A stretch of DNA of 34,566 nt from an uncultured Bacteroidia bacterium (GCA_903834845.1 CAILKW010000362.1:1-34566); one strand, 5' to 3'. Counted from the first letter of the stretch, positions 1-9,774 are shown. Notes: generated by a model from the letters alone, not told the origin. Numbers and translations: made by a program.

Positions 1-2763
1 AAGGGTATCACCAGGATGAATAATTGGATTTGAAAGGATTGTGTTTCTCAACAGTTTTTTTGATCCTTTAGATATAAACTGATAATCTCCGGATTCAATC
101 TCGTAAACAGCATATTTGCCTTCAGTTTTCAAATATTCTACCTGCTGTTTTTTGGAAACTGATTTTCCACTCTCGGAAACGTTCTCTTCCGAAACAGCCA
201 AAACATATACTTTAGCAGAGGTATTAGCAGGAATTTTAACATTTAGGAAATAATCTTCGCCTGAAAATTTCCATTGTGTTTTGATTTCACCGTACATTGA
301 TTGATACGAAACATTCGCAAAAGAAAGACTGCTAACGGGCGATGGTTTGATAATGACATGTTTAAACCCTGGCTTATCCTGATCGGGCGAAATTCCGCCA
401 ATATTTTGATAAAACCATTGACAAACACTTCCAAACATTGGGTGGCTGTGAGATACATCTCCCTGAAATGTTTCCCAAATGGTAGTGGCTCCTTTTTCAA
501 TCATATATCCAAATCCCGGAAAATCTCGCTGATTCATTAGTGTATATGCAAGGTCTGCACGATCCATTGCAGTCAATACTTCGAGTAAAAGAGGTGTTCC
601 AAGTATGCCTGTATCAAAATGCGCTTTGTTTTTACCAACAATATTCTTTACCAGATTATTAAAAACGGCATCAACGTTTTGATTTTCTGTAATTCCAAAA
701 CCAAGAGGAAAGACATTTGCTCCTTGTATTCCTATTCCATAATTTGAGTTCGATGGATCAAAATAGATTTTATTGATGGCTGTCTTCGCTTTCATTGCCA
801 ATTGTGTGAAATATTCTGCATCTTCTTTATAATCAAGAACTGTAGAAATTTTACTCATTAGATTGCAGCAATAGAAATAATAACAAGTATTTACAAATTC
901 CGGCGGAATAACGACAATTTCAGGAGGCACCCACTCTCCAAGTCCCTGATTGGCTAATATTCCATCATTATTCAGTTCATTTTTAAGATATTCCACCCAA
1001 TGTTTCATGCCTGAAAAGTGGTTTTGCAGAAGACGCTTATCTCCATAATATTGATACATATACCAGGGAATAATTATATAGGCTGAGCCCCATGCCGTTC
1101 CGCCTCCCCCGTCCTGATAAGGGGCAGTGTTGGGCACATAACCTGTTTTATGATTTTGACCGTCACGAATGTCATCTAACCATTTGGTATAAAACTGGGA
1201 CATGTCTAAATTGTAAATTGCTGCTTTGGCCGAAATCTGACCATCACCCGTGTAGCCCCTGCGTTCACGATGCGGACAATCACTTGGAACACCTCCATGT
1301 ACATTTCCAAGTTGAGTCCACAGGTAATTATCAAGGATTTGATTTAGCAATTTATTGGAACACTCAAAACTTCCGGCTCTTGTAATATCGGTATTTACTA
1401 CTCTTCCTTCCAAATTTTCCACGGTTAATTCAGATGGTGAACCTATTACATCAACATAACGGAATGCATGCCATGTAAAGCGGGGTTCCCATATTTCGGT
1501 TCCTTCTCCCTTCAAAATATATGTGTCGGTCTGACCATAAGTAGGACCAAACTCCTCAATAAAACGAAGTTTAATAACTGTCCCTTTGTCTCCTGAGATC
1601 TTCAATCTTGCCCAACCTGAAATCAAGCGACCCATATCGAAACGTGTAATACCTTTCTTACGTTGTGTAACTGAAACTGGAATGATGGTTTTTGTAACTC
1701 GGTCTGGCGGCGATATTTGTGCTTTTAACGTTCCTGTTGGCGGACGAACGTTTTCAGCATTAAGCCATTTTGAATCATCAAAACCAACTTCATTCCATCC
1801 CTTTTGTTCCAAACGTGCATCATAAACTTCACCTGCATGTAATCCGTTATGGAGAATCGGACTTAAAGAGCATTTCCAGTTTTCATCACTTGTAATCAAT
1901 TCTTTGCTTCCATCTTCAAACTCAAGAGCGAATTGGGCAATCAGTCGTGGTGTGTCGTACCATAATGAAGAATCTAAAAATCGGTCGGCCTGAATGTACC
2001 AGCCATTACCTAAATTAATACCCAAGGCATTTTCACCTGATTTCAAAAAGGATGTAATATCGTGAGTTTCATATAATACGGTTGTATTCATATTTCCGAT
2101 TCTTGATTCGCTCCATTTCTCAACTTTCCGGCGATCATAGTTGGTTTGATTGGGTGACAATACATGATCTCCTATTTTGAAACCATTGATGTACAGTTCG
2201 TAATAACCAAGACCACTAATGTAAGCTCGCGCATTTCTTATTTTTTTTGAAATACTTATTTTCTTTCTGAAAAGAGGAGAAGGAAATTTCCATTCTTTGG
2301 CTGCTAATGATGCAGGTGCGCCAATCCATTTTCCATGCCAATCATTTTTGGCAAGCAACCCCATTTCCCAATTTGAGGTTGAACTCCATTCTGATTCATT
2401 TTTATCTTCATCCCATATTTTAACTTTCCAAGAAACTATCTTTCCCGAACTCAATGGCTTCCCTTTGTAAACTATTTGAACAGATTGATCAGACTCAACA
2501 ATACCTGAATCCCAAAGATCAGGATTATCATCACTCACAAGCTCATTTGTTGTACCAACCAATATTCGATAGGCTGTCTGACGCGAACCTCTTGCATCTT
2601 TTTTCATTTGCCACGAAAGACGTGGGCTTAGCTCATCCATTCCAATAGGATTTGAAATGTATTCGCAACGTAGGTTAAAAACTTCAGGATTATTTTTTTG
2701 AGGTGTACAGGCAATAAATGTCAGAATATACAGCCCTATGCCAAACGGACACATTTTCATCAT
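1..2763 (-). CDS. Alpha-L-rhamnosidase, GH78 (3' end beyond window)
   Basis: This secreted glycoside hydrolase is predicted to remove terminal alpha-L-rhamnose from plant or bacterial polysaccharides. The frame is open from the ATG at 2763 to the window edge, giving about 920 residues with the extreme C-terminus missing. The N-terminus is a lipoprotein signal ending in FIAC, so the enzyme is probably membrane anchored. N-terminal beta-sandwich domains come first (the Bac_rhamnosid_N-type stretch contains YELYINGFKIGD). The (alpha/alpha)6 catalytic domain carries DCPHRE near residues 495-500; its D and E sit five residues apart, as the catalytic pair does in characterised GH78 enzymes. Further on are WETF and SHSHPMFGSV, also typical of the family. 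It lies 27 bp downstream of the propeller gene on the same strand and is probably co-transcribed with it. Family assignment is firm; the natural substrate is unknown. Confidence 0.95.
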   Translation of the reverse strand, partial: MMKMCPFGIGLYILTFIACTPQKNNPEVFNLRCEYISNPIGMDELSPRLSWQMKKDARGSRQTAYRILVGTTNELVSDDNPDLWDSGIVESDQSVQIVYKGKPLSSGKIVSWKVKIWDEDKNESEWSSTSNWEMGLLAKNDWHGKWIGAPASLAAKEWKFPSPLFRKKISISKKIRNARAYISGLGYYELYINGFKIGDHVLSPNQTNYDRRKVEKWSESRIGNMNTTVLYETHDITSFLKSGENALGINLGNGWYIQADRFLDSSLWYDTPRLIAQFALEFEDGSKELITSDENWKCSLSPILHNGLHAGEVYDARLEQKGWNEVGFDDSKWLNAENVRPPTGTLKAQISPPDRVTKTIIPVSVTQRKKGITRFDMGRLISGWARLKISGDKGTVIKLRFIEEFGPTYGQTDTYILKGEGTEIWEPRFTWHAFRYVDVIGSPSELTVENLEGRVVNTDITRAGSFECSNKLLNQILDNYLWTQLGNVHGGVPSDCPHRERRGYTGDGQISAKAAIYNLDMSQFYTKWLDDIRDGQNHKTGYVPNTAPYQDGGGGTAWGSAYIIIPWYMYQYYGDKRLLQNHFSGMKHWVEYLKNELNNDGILANQGLGEWVPPEIVVIPPEFVNTCYYFYCCNLMSKISTVLDYKEDAEYFTQLAMKAKTAINKIYFDPSNSNYGIGIQGANVFPLGFGITENQNVDAVFNNLVKNIVGKNKAHFDTGILGTPLLLEVLTAMDRADLAYTLMNQRDFPGFGYMIEKGATTIWETFQGDVSHSHPMFGSVCQWFYQNIGGISPDQDKPGFKHVIIKPSPVSSLSFANVSYQSMYGEIKTQWKFSGEDYFLNVKIPANTSAKVYVLAVSEENVSESGKSVSKKQQVEYLKTEGKYAVYEIESGDYQFISKGSKKLLRNTILSNPIIHPGDTL

Positions 2764-2790
2764 AATCAGATTACAAAGGTCAATGAAAAT

Positions 2791-5067
2791 CTAATTCTGT
2801 ATTATATTCAGATAACGAGCCATCCAATAGGGCCACAACCAAAATACCGGTTCCCGAACTTGTTGCGAGTCGCCTTGAACAGCTGCCCAGGGATTTTTAT
2901 CCCATCGTACTGTTGAGCGTTCGCTTGCAGGCGGAAGTTCCGAAATCTGCACTTCTTCGAGAATCGGACTTCTAACAATCTGAACATCTTCACGTAATGT
3001 ATGGTCTATCGGCCAATCTACCAGATCTAGAGGTGTATCTTTCAAAAAATCTATCGTTTGCTGAACATTAATTTTTTTTCCGGTGGCAATGGCATAAGAC
3101 AGATTATTGATGAGATTTTCTCCTGAAGGCTGAATTGCCATCCATTCTTCAATAAGTTGATTATAAAACGTTTTCAGTTTGGGGTCTTTTTCATATTTCA
3201 ACAAAATGGGAAAAAGATAACCTTCAAGTGTACGGTCGAAATAGACCTGCCATGCTGGATTTTTTTTATTTAAATTTGAAATATTTTTAAGATAATCTTC
3301 CTTGTCAATCAAGCGGCGATATTCTAATTCATATTTTTGATCTCCTGTAAGATGACCTGCAAATTTAAGATATGTAAGCAGTTCCAATGAATTGATACTT
3401 CTTTCTGACACCCAATCAGGATCGCGGTTTAACTGATCGGGCGACCATATAGACCACCGCGTAGGTTTTCCATCAATGTCAATCAGATTGTAGTTGGTTC
3501 TTATAAGTTGATCAATAATTTTTTTAACATGGTCACGGATTAATATTTTTTCTGTCTCATCAGCTGCATACTCATAGTAGAAAAAATAACCCATTATATG
3601 ACCATCCATTTCATCACTGCTGGTATCACCTTTCCACAACCACTTGCCATCAGCCGATTTTCGCCATCGCTGTTCGACAGGTTTGTAGCGTGGATCTTTT
3701 ACCAGTTCCTCGGCAAGTTGTTTTTCAGTATAAGTTCTGTTTGGATCGTTAACTTTTGTCCAACTAACAGGGACTATACATCTTGCGAAAAAACCTTCAG
3801 TTCCGGTCACAGTCTGCAAATACCTCAAAAAATCAAAAGCTTTTCTTGCCTTAATCCTCGCATCTTCGTCTTTAGTTACGGCATATCTGAAACTTTCCAT
3901 AGCCAAATATCCACTTGTATATTCTCCGTCATTATCATCGTCAGAATTGCGCCATGAAGCTGTATCTCCTGGAATTTCCAATCTAAGTATTCCACAAGTC
4001 CAAGGTTCCCGAATATGTTTTTTCATCAGCTGACTATAGAAATTTTTCTCTTTATCCTTCAAAGTCATCATACGTTTCTTGATCGCACTAACTCCATTGG
4101 CAGTAGCTATCCATGCATTGCCATCAACATCAAATGTTACACCATTCACTTTATTGTCTGTTAACCAACGTTTACTGAAACGCAGAGAGTGAGTTCCATC
4201 TTTAGCAAACCGAACCACCCCTACATCTGTTCCAACCCACATTATACCATCAGGGGATTGACGAACACAGTTGACGGATATAGAAGGTATTCCGTCTTTA
4301 GTGGTAAGATTCTTTATCAGGTGTTTATCATCCCGAATTGATATACCCCCCATCAATCCAGCCCAAATATTTCCGGAAGGATCAAAAGAAATTGTTCGGA
4401 CATAAGAGCTGATTAATTCTGAAACATCCTGAAACAGTTTATTCTTTCCATGCTTGCAACTATAAAGCCCGACATCGGTTGCTACCCATAAATTACCCTT
4501 ACCGTCAGTAATTGCATCCCTAATTGTACGTGCAATCTTAAATTCCTGAAGTTCCCATTTATTCGCATTTGAACGCCAAATTCCACATGGCCCCAAAGCA
4601 AAGTTTTCGTTTCTGTCATTACAAATAACTGAAATAGGATCTTTCATTCCCTCCTCTTTTTTAAGAATATTATTGCTGAAACGGTAAATGCCATTCCATG
4701 TTCCCATTAATACATCCCCTTTCGGATTTACGACAACAGAATAGGCCGGACCTCTATCATCGCCAGCAATGATTGGACGCCAAACCCTGCTGTAAGGTTT
4801 TTTCATAAAAATTCCTGAAGCTGTTGCAATCCAAATATTTGATTCCATGTCCGCCACAATACTTCTGACTTCGTTATCAGCCGGATTATCACCAATCTTA
4901 TAAGCATCGTGAAATTCCTGCATGAAAGGGCCATCCTGATAAGCACCCTCAAATGAAATGTTCTGCGATTTTTTTGTATCATGATTGCAAGAATTCAAGA
5001 TAGGGATAAAAAGACAAGTGGTAATTAAAGTAAAGATCAAAAATAAATAATGTATAAAATTTCTCAT
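2791..5067 (-). CDS. Reg_prop beta-propeller lipoprotein with helical C-terminal domain
   Basis: The product is a predicted periplasmic or surface lipoprotein of 758 residues. I chose the ATG at 5067 over the upstream in-frame ATG at 5109 because it places a clean signal peptide (RNFIHYLFLIF...) and the lipobox LNSC at the N-terminus. The first half holds about seven blades of the two-component-regulator propeller type, each with a D-x-x-G-N-x-W-x-A/G-T-x-x-G-I/V pattern, for example DGKGNLWVATDVGLY and DVDGNAWIATANGV. In hybrid two-component systems such propellers sense glycans, but here no histidine kinase or HTH follows. The C-terminal half (about residues 370-758) is helical and resembles (alpha/alpha)-barrel carbohydrate enzymes or epimerases, with repeated W and Y residues; no catalytic motif is certain. 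It is transcribed toward the GH78 gene, which suggests a role in binding or processing the same rhamnose-containing glycan. Confidence 0.8.
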   Translation of the reverse strand: MRNFIHYLFLIFTLITTCLFIPILNSCNHDTKKSQNISFEGAYQDGPFMQEFHDAYKIGDNPADNEVRSIVADMESNIWIATASGIFMKKPYSRVWRPIIAGDDRGPAYSVVVNPKGDVLMGTWNGIYRFSNNILKKEEGMKDPISVICNDRNENFALGPCGIWRSNANKWELQEFKIARTIRDAITDGKGNLWVATDVGLYSCKHGKNKLFQDVSELISSYVRTISFDPSGNIWAGLMGGISIRDDKHLIKNLTTKDGIPSISVNCVRQSPDGIMWVGTDVGVVRFAKDGTHSLRFSKRWLTDNKVNGVTFDVDGNAWIATANGVSAIKKRMMTLKDKEKNFYSQLMKKHIREPWTCGILRLEIPGDTASWRNSDDDNDGEYTSGYLAMESFRYAVTKDEDARIKARKAFDFLRYLQTVTGTEGFFARCIVPVSWTKVNDPNRTYTEKQLAEELVKDPRYKPVEQRWRKSADGKWLWKGDTSSDEMDGHIMGYFFYYEYAADETEKILIRDHVKKIIDQLIRTNYNLIDIDGKPTRWSIWSPDQLNRDPDWVSERSINSLELLTYLKFAGHLTGDQKYELEYRRLIDKEDYLKNISNLNKKNPAWQVYFDRTLEGYLFPILLKYEKDPKLKTFYNQLIEEWMAIQPSGENLINNLSYAIATGKKINVQQTIDFLKDTPLDLVDWPIDHTLREDVQIVRSPILEEVQISELPPASERSTVRWDKNPWAAVQGDSQQVREPVFWLWPYWMARYLNIIQN

Positions 5068-5176
5068 AATACGATTTTTAAAATGTGATAAATTTGTACC
5101 TGATTCCAATGGTTTTTAATGTATCAGGGAGATAAAAAGTTCAGAGAATACAAAGAAGACAATAATTCAGACATAG

Positions 5177-6028
5177 TTACTTAAATGCCTTACGATATTC
5201 CGATGGAGTTTTCTTCATAATTACCCTGAAATAATGGTTAAAATTAGCCAGATTATTATACCCACATTCGTAACAAATGTGTGTAATCTGTTTATCAGTT
5301 TCCGCCAATAACTTGGCAGCAAGCCCAATACGCACATTTTTTACATAATCCATGAAGGTTTGCTTCGTTTTCTTTTTAAAATATCTACAGAAAGAACCTG
5401 GTTCCTTAAAAACTAATGCCGATGCCTCTTTGAGTTTAATTCCTGTCTGAATATTTTTAAAAACATATTCATAGATTTTATTAATATGATCATGATCTGT
5501 ATCGTATGAACTTGGCAGTGAAGTTGGCAGTGCCAAATTCTGGCGATCTTCAATTTGAAGTAAAAGGTTAAAAACTTTCAATAATTCGATGTAACGTTCA
5601 AGACCTTTTAAAGATACCATTTTTTTCAATGCCAGACCAACCTTTTCTGTTTTTTTCCCCTTAAACCAAATCCCGTTACCTGCATTTTTAAGCAAGGCTA
5701 CAATCTGTTCCAACTCAGGAATATTAAAGAAATCTGAACCAATTAAATTTTCATTAAAATGGGTTACAATACATTCAGGCGGAGTATCCTGCTCTGTTTC
5801 CAATACATCCCAGCAATGCGGAATATTAGGACCTAACAATACAAGATCTCCTTTGGCGAAACCCGAAATACTATTGCCAACAATCCTTTTCCCAGAACCA
5901 GATACAATGTAATTTAACTCAAAATTCCTGTGCGAGTGTATCTTATGGGTATTTGCATCCATAAGCAACTTTCGCGTTATAAACGAGTAGTTGTGAGAAA
6001 CAAATATCTTTTCATAGATTATTTCCAT
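5177..6028 (-). CDS. AraC-family transcriptional regulator with cupin sensor domain
   Basis: This 283-residue cytoplasmic DNA-binding regulator has an N-terminal cupin-like domain (about residues 20-100, with HKIHSHRNFELNYIVSGSG and a PNIPHCW motif), typical of sugar-responsive AraC proteins such as RhaR/RhaS. The C-terminal about 100 residues are a double helix-turn-helix: the first helix pair surrounds LKEASALVFKEPGSFCRYFKK, and the second contains the family signature ITHICYECGYNNLANFNHYFR followed by TPSEYR. It is transcribed away from the large plus-strand catabolic operon and shares a 209-bp intergenic region with it. It lies 109 bp upstream of the propeller-GH78 pair on the same strand. 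By position it is the likely local activator of one or both gene sets. The effector is unknown. Confidence 0.93.
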   Translation of the reverse strand: MEIIYEKIFVSHNYSFITRKLLMDANTHKIHSHRNFELNYIVSGSGKRIVGNSISGFAKGDLVLLGPNIPHCWDVLETEQDTPPECIVTHFNENLIGSDFFNIPELEQIVALLKNAGNGIWFKGKKTEKVGLALKKMVSLKGLERYIELLKVFNLLLQIEDRQNLALPTSLPSSYDTDHDHINKIYEYVFKNIQTGIKLKEASALVFKEPGSFCRYFKKKTKQTFMDYVKNVRIGLAAKLLAETDKQITHICYECGYNNLANFNHYFRVIMKKTPSEYRKAFK

Positions 6029-6237
6029 ATCAGCTTTCTTTTACCTGAAAGGGCAAATGTAAGCGATTATTTTCATATAACGGTTAAAAAACAATGTAAA
6101 TAGAACAATATTATAGAAGTAAAATAAATCTTGATCGCGTTACTTTGTTCAAAGAAATAAATTCATAAAACAATCTACTGTAATAATTTGCTGCTACGAA
6201 CATATTAATTTAATAAAACATTTATTCTTTTATAATT
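6029..6237. promoter_or_regulatory. Divergent promoter region between araC-type gene and catabolic operon
   Basis: This AT-rich 209-bp spacer lies between divergent genes. On the minus strand TACATTTG (6054-6061, written as CAAATGTA on plus) matches the Bacteroidota -7 consensus TAnnTTTG, 26 bp ahead of the regulator start; I found no good -33 partner. On the plus strand TTACTTTG (6140-6147) is a one-mismatch -7 candidate for the operon that begins at 6238. An operator for the AraC protein is expected here but no clear repeated half-site was recognised. Confidence 0.4.
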
Positions 6238-7146
6238 ATGAAATTACCATTAATCGGAATAATTCCTCCAGTTATCACGCCTCTTATTGACAATAATACA
6301 CTTGATGTAAAAGGACTTGAAAATTTGGTTGAGCATCTCGTTGAGGGTGGGGTGCATGGTTTATTTATTTTAGGAACCACGGGTGAGGCTCCAAGTCTTA
6401 GTTACCAGCTCCGTCGTGAGTTCATAAAGAGAACCTGTGAACTTGTAAGTCACAGAATTCCAATTATGGTTGGAATCACCGATACTTCATTCGAAAGTTC
6501 TTTGGAAATCGCTGAATATTCGAAATCAGTAGGTGCAGATGCGGTTGTTGTGGCTCCCCCGTACTATATTCCAATTTCTCAGGCCGAAATGATGATCTAC
6601 CTCGAAAACCTCATACCGAAATTGCCCTTGCCTCTCCTGCTTTACAATATGCCAAGCTATACAAAGCTTCATTTGACAATAAAGACTGTTAAGTCAGCAA
6701 AAGAGCTGGGTGCAATCGGAATTAAAGACAGTTCGGGTGATATGCTTTATCTGTTTTCTCTGATAGAAGAATTTAAAGATTCGCCTGAATTTTCCATTAT
6801 TACCGGAACTGAATTATTTATCCCAGAGACTATTATGCAGGGAGGACATGGAGCAATAGCAGGTGGAGCCAATATGTTCCCCCGGTTATTTGTTGATTTA
6901 TATGAGGCATCAGTTGCCCGCGATTTTGGAAAAATTTCTGTTCTTCGCAATATCGTAATGAAACTATATAATACCATTTACAGCGTGGGAAAAACCAGCT
7001 CAAAATATACAAAAGGAGTAAAATGTTCATTGTCTGTCCTGGGGCTTTGTAACGATTACGTTGCTTTTCCTTTAAGGAAATTTGAAGGCGAAGACAGGCA
7101 GAAAATAGAACAGTATATTGCCGAAATGGGTGATATTCTCAAGTGA
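6238..7146 (+). CDS. DapA/NanA-family lyase (dihydrodipicolinate synthase / N-acetylneuraminate lyase superfamily)
   Basis: This 302-residue cytoplasmic class I aldolase has the usual family length. The pyruvate-binding motif GTTGE is at residues 46-50, the catalytic Tyr lies in YNMPSY (Y136), and the Schiff-base Lys is in GIKDSSGD (K163). The enzyme should form or cleave a C-C bond with pyruvate as one partner. Candidate reactions are N-acetylneuraminate (or another nonulosonic acid) to pyruvate plus an amino sugar, or cleavage of a 2-keto-3-deoxy sugar acid. It is the first gene of the operon and is followed after 38 bp by a SiaT-like symporter, which favours a sialic-acid-like or sugar-acid substrate over lysine biosynthesis. 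The KDSSGD context is of the general superfamily type rather than diagnostic for NanA, so no gene symbol is given. Confidence 0.9.
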   Translation: MKLPLIGIIPPVITPLIDNNTLDVKGLENLVEHLVEGGVHGLFILGTTGEAPSLSYQLRREFIKRTCELVSHRIPIMVGITDTSFESSLEIAEYSKSVGADAVVVAPPYYIPISQAEMMIYLENLIPKLPLPLLLYNMPSYTKLHLTIKTVKSAKELGAIGIKDSSGDMLYLFSLIEEFKDSPEFSIITGTELFIPETIMQGGHGAIAGGANMFPRLFVDLYEASVARDFGKISVLRNIVMKLYNTIYSVGKTSSKYTKGVKCSLSVLGLCNDYVAFPLRKFEGEDRQKIEQYIAEMGDILK

Positions 7147-7184
7147 TTTTGACAAATATTTTTTTACATAGTTAAACTACTCAA

Positions 7185-8675
7185 ATGAAGCTACCTATTC
7201 TTGATTTGATCGTCTTTATTGTATTGACTTTTGGAAATGTAATTTTTGGAGCTGCTTTTTTCTTTAAAAACAAGACATCAGATCAGTTTACCTCCGGAGG
7301 TGGAAAACTCCCTGCTTGGGTGGTAGGAATGTCAATTTTTGCAACTTTCGTTAGCAGCATTAGTTTTTTAGCCCTTCCAGGTAAAGCTTTTATGTCAAAC
7401 TGGAATGCATTTGTGTTTAGTCTTTCTATTCCATTTGCGTCAATCCTTGCAGTTAAGTTCTTTGTCCCTCTTTACAGAAGCCTTGGAAGTATTTCGGCAT
7501 ACAATTACCTCGAAATACGTTTTGGAGCCTGGGCAAGAATTTATGCTTCATCTTGCTATATGTTAACTCAATTGATGCGAACAGGAGCTATTCTTTTATT
7601 GCTTGCATTACCTCTTAATGCTCTTTTCGGCTGGAATGTAAAAACAACCATTATCGTAACAGGTATTGCCATAACTATTTATTCGATGCTTGGAGGTATT
7701 CAGGCTGTTATCTGGACTGATGCTATTCAGGGTATTATACTTATTGTCGGAGCAGTTGTTTGTGCAGTTATTTTGACATTTTCGATGCCTGAAGGACCAA
7801 TGCAGATATTCGATATAGCCATTGCTAACAATAAATTCAGTCTCGGAAGTTTTGGTACCAGTCTTGCTGATTCAACTTTTTGGGTGGTTTTGATTTATGG
7901 ATTATTTATTAATCTCCAAAACTACGGGATAGACCAAAACTTTGTGCAACGCTATATGACAACAAGTTCTGAGAAGGAAGCAAAATCCTCAGCTATGTTT
8001 GGCTCACTGTTGTATGTTCCTGTATCTATCGTGTTTTTTTACATCGGAACAGCACTTTATTCTTACTACACAGCACAACCCGATTTATTGCCTGCTGAAC
8101 TTAAAATTCCAGGTGCAGGTGATAAAGTATTTCCCTACTTTATTGCAAAAGGACTACCTGTGGGTATAACCGGACTATTAATTGCTTCGATATTTGCAGC
8201 AGGCATGAGTACAGTGGCAACAAGCATAAACAGTACTTCGACAATCATTTTAACAGACTATTACAAGCGTTATTTTAACAAGGAGGCTCAGGAAAAATCT
8301 TCAATGAAAATTCTATACAGTTCCTCTTTGATATTTGGTGTTGTAAGCATAATTATTGCTGTAAGTCTTGTTGGTGTTGAAAGCGTTTTGGATGCCTGGT
8401 GGGGTCTTGCCTCAATTTTCAGCGGTGGTATGCTCGGACTTTTTCTTCTTGGATATCTTTCAAAGAGTGCACGGAATATTGATGCTGTTATTGGTGTAAT
8501 AATAGGAGCGTTAATTATCATCTGGATGAGCTTATCTCCTATTTACTTTACCAAAGGAGATTTATTGTTGTTTAAAAGTCCGTTTCACAGCAATTTGACG
8601 ATAGTTTTCGGTACTCTTGCCATTACTCTTATCGGTTTCGTTATGGTGAAATTATTCTCAAAAAAAGTAAAATAA
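7185..8675 (+). CDS. Sodium:solute symporter (SSS family), sialic-acid-transporter-like
   Basis: This 496-residue inner-membrane protein has about 13 hydrophobic helices. The N-terminal region (SDQFTSGGGKLPAWVVGMS, then SSISFLALPGKAF) and the later WTDAIQGIIL, NYGIDQNFVQRYMT and AAGMSTVATSINS segments are those of the sodium/solute symporter family. The pattern, including length, closely resembles what I recall of the Proteus mirabilis sialic acid symporter SiaT. It probably imports the monosaccharide or acid released by the secreted enzymes downstream, using the sodium gradient. It starts 38 bp after the lyase gene and ends 6 bp before the BNR gene, so it is clearly operonic. The family is certain; the substrate is inferred from resemblance and context. 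Confidence 0.92.
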   Translation: MKLPILDLIVFIVLTFGNVIFGAAFFFKNKTSDQFTSGGGKLPAWVVGMSIFATFVSSISFLALPGKAFMSNWNAFVFSLSIPFASILAVKFFVPLYRSLGSISAYNYLEIRFGAWARIYASSCYMLTQLMRTGAILLLLALPLNALFGWNVKTTIIVTGIAITIYSMLGGIQAVIWTDAIQGIILIVGAVVCAVILTFSMPEGPMQIFDIAIANNKFSLGSFGTSLADSTFWVVLIYGLFINLQNYGIDQNFVQRYMTTSSEKEAKSSAMFGSLLYVPVSIVFFYIGTALYSYYTAQPDLLPAELKIPGAGDKVFPYFIAKGLPVGITGLLIASIFAAGMSTVATSINSTSTIILTDYYKRYFNKEAQEKSSMKILYSSSLIFGVVSIIIAVSLVGVESVLDAWWGLASIFSGGMLGLFLLGYLSKSARNIDAVIGVIIGALIIIWMSLSPIYFTKGDLLLFKSPFHSNLTIVFGTLAITLIGFVMVKLFSKKVK

Positions 8676-8681
8676 AATTTC

Positions 8682-9752
8682 ATGAAAAAATCTATTCTTC
8701 TGATTCTTAGTATATTTATAACGACCTTTATTTTTGCAGAAAATCCATTTAAAGGAACTAACGCAATTGTAACTTTTGAATATATTTATCAACAGCAGGA
8801 CGTTTCGTTCCCAAGTTGCCATGCCTCAACAATAACCGAAACAAAGGATGGGTTGATTTCATCATGGTTCGGAGGAACTGAGGAAAGAAACCCGGATGTT
8901 TGTATTTATGTTGCTTCCAAGGTTAAAGGAAGTTGGAGTAAACCCATTTTAGTTGCTGATGGTGTTCAGGAAGAGAAAAGATTCCCATGTTGGAATCCTG
9001 TATTATTTACAAGGGCTGACGGAGATATTGTACTATACTATAAAGTAGGGCCAAATCCACGTACCTGGTGGGGATTTTATAAAATATCGAAGGACAACGG
9101 AAAAACATGGACTTCTGCAACGAAAATTCCTGATAATCTGCTTGGTCCAATAAAAAATAAACCAGTTGCATTGACAAATGGGAAAATATTATATCCTACA
9201 AGTTTTGAGACAGCAGAGAAGTGGAACATATATTTGGAAACTTCAGACCAGAATTTGGGAAACTGGCAGAAAATAGCTATAGACAATAATAATTTAAATT
9301 CAATCCAGCCTACAGTTTTGTTTTACAAAGATGGCACCTTACAGTTACTATGCCGCAGCAGGAATAAAAACATAAATGAATCATGGTCAAAAGACAATGG
9401 TTTAACATGGTCTCCCTTGATTCCCACTCAACTACCAAACAACAATTCAGGAATTGATGCAGCTACCTTATCTGATGGAAAGCAAATACTTGTTTTCAAT
9501 CCCATTATTAAAGGGAGAAATAAACTGGCTTTAGCTATTTCTGAAAATGGTATCAACTGGAATGCAGCAGTATTGTTGGAAAATGATCAGAACACAGACT
9601 CAGAGTTTTCCTATCCTGCAGTAATTCAAACAAATGACGGACTAATACATGTAACCTATACCTGGAACCGGAAACTAATAAAACACGTAGTTATTAATCC
9701 CTCACTACTGAAGACCAAACCTATTACCAACGGAATCTGGCCTGAAGAATAA
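8682..9752 (+). CDS. Secreted BNR/Asp-box protein (sialidase-fold exo-glycosidase candidate)
   Basis: The product has 356 residues with a cleavable signal peptide (KKSILLILSIFITTFIFA), so it is exported. The body is one six-bladed beta-propeller of the BNR_2 type. Asp boxes of the form S-x-D-x-G-x-T-W occur near residues 136-143 (SKDNGKTW) and 236-243 (SKDNGLTW), with a degenerate SENGINW later. Motifs of this subgroup are SCHAST near the N-terminus, PCWNPVLF and GPIKNKP. The classic xRIP arginine motif of GH33 sialidases is not present, so true sialidase activity is doubtful; automatic annotation would say exo-alpha-sialidase. The likely role is exo-cleavage of a glycan whose product the preceding symporter imports. 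The start lies 6 bp after the symporter stop. The next gene carries a related domain. Confidence 0.82.
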   Translation: MKKSILLILSIFITTFIFAENPFKGTNAIVTFEYIYQQQDVSFPSCHASTITETKDGLISSWFGGTEERNPDVCIYVASKVKGSWSKPILVADGVQEEKRFPCWNPVLFTRADGDIVLYYKVGPNPRTWWGFYKISKDNGKTWTSATKIPDNLLGPIKNKPVALTNGKILYPTSFETAEKWNIYLETSDQNLGNWQKIAIDNNNLNSIQPTVLFYKDGTLQLLCRSRNKNINESWSKDNGLTWSPLIPTQLPNNNSGIDAATLSDGKQILVFNPIIKGRNKLALAISENGINWNAAVLLENDQNTDSEFSYPAVIQTNDGLIHVTYTWNRKLIKHVVINPSLLKTKPITNGIWPEE

Positions 9753-9774
9753 ACATATTACACATATCAAACAA

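Noticed and set aside
243-1825. Plus- and minus-strand open frames of 60-97 residues within 1-2763
   Set aside because: They lie in other frames of the GH78 gene, whose reading frame is continuous and family-supported.
6238-7146. Lysine-biosynthesis DapA
   Set aside because: The context is a carbohydrate operon next to a SiaT-like symporter; a biosynthetic role is unlikely, although the family motifs alone do not decide.
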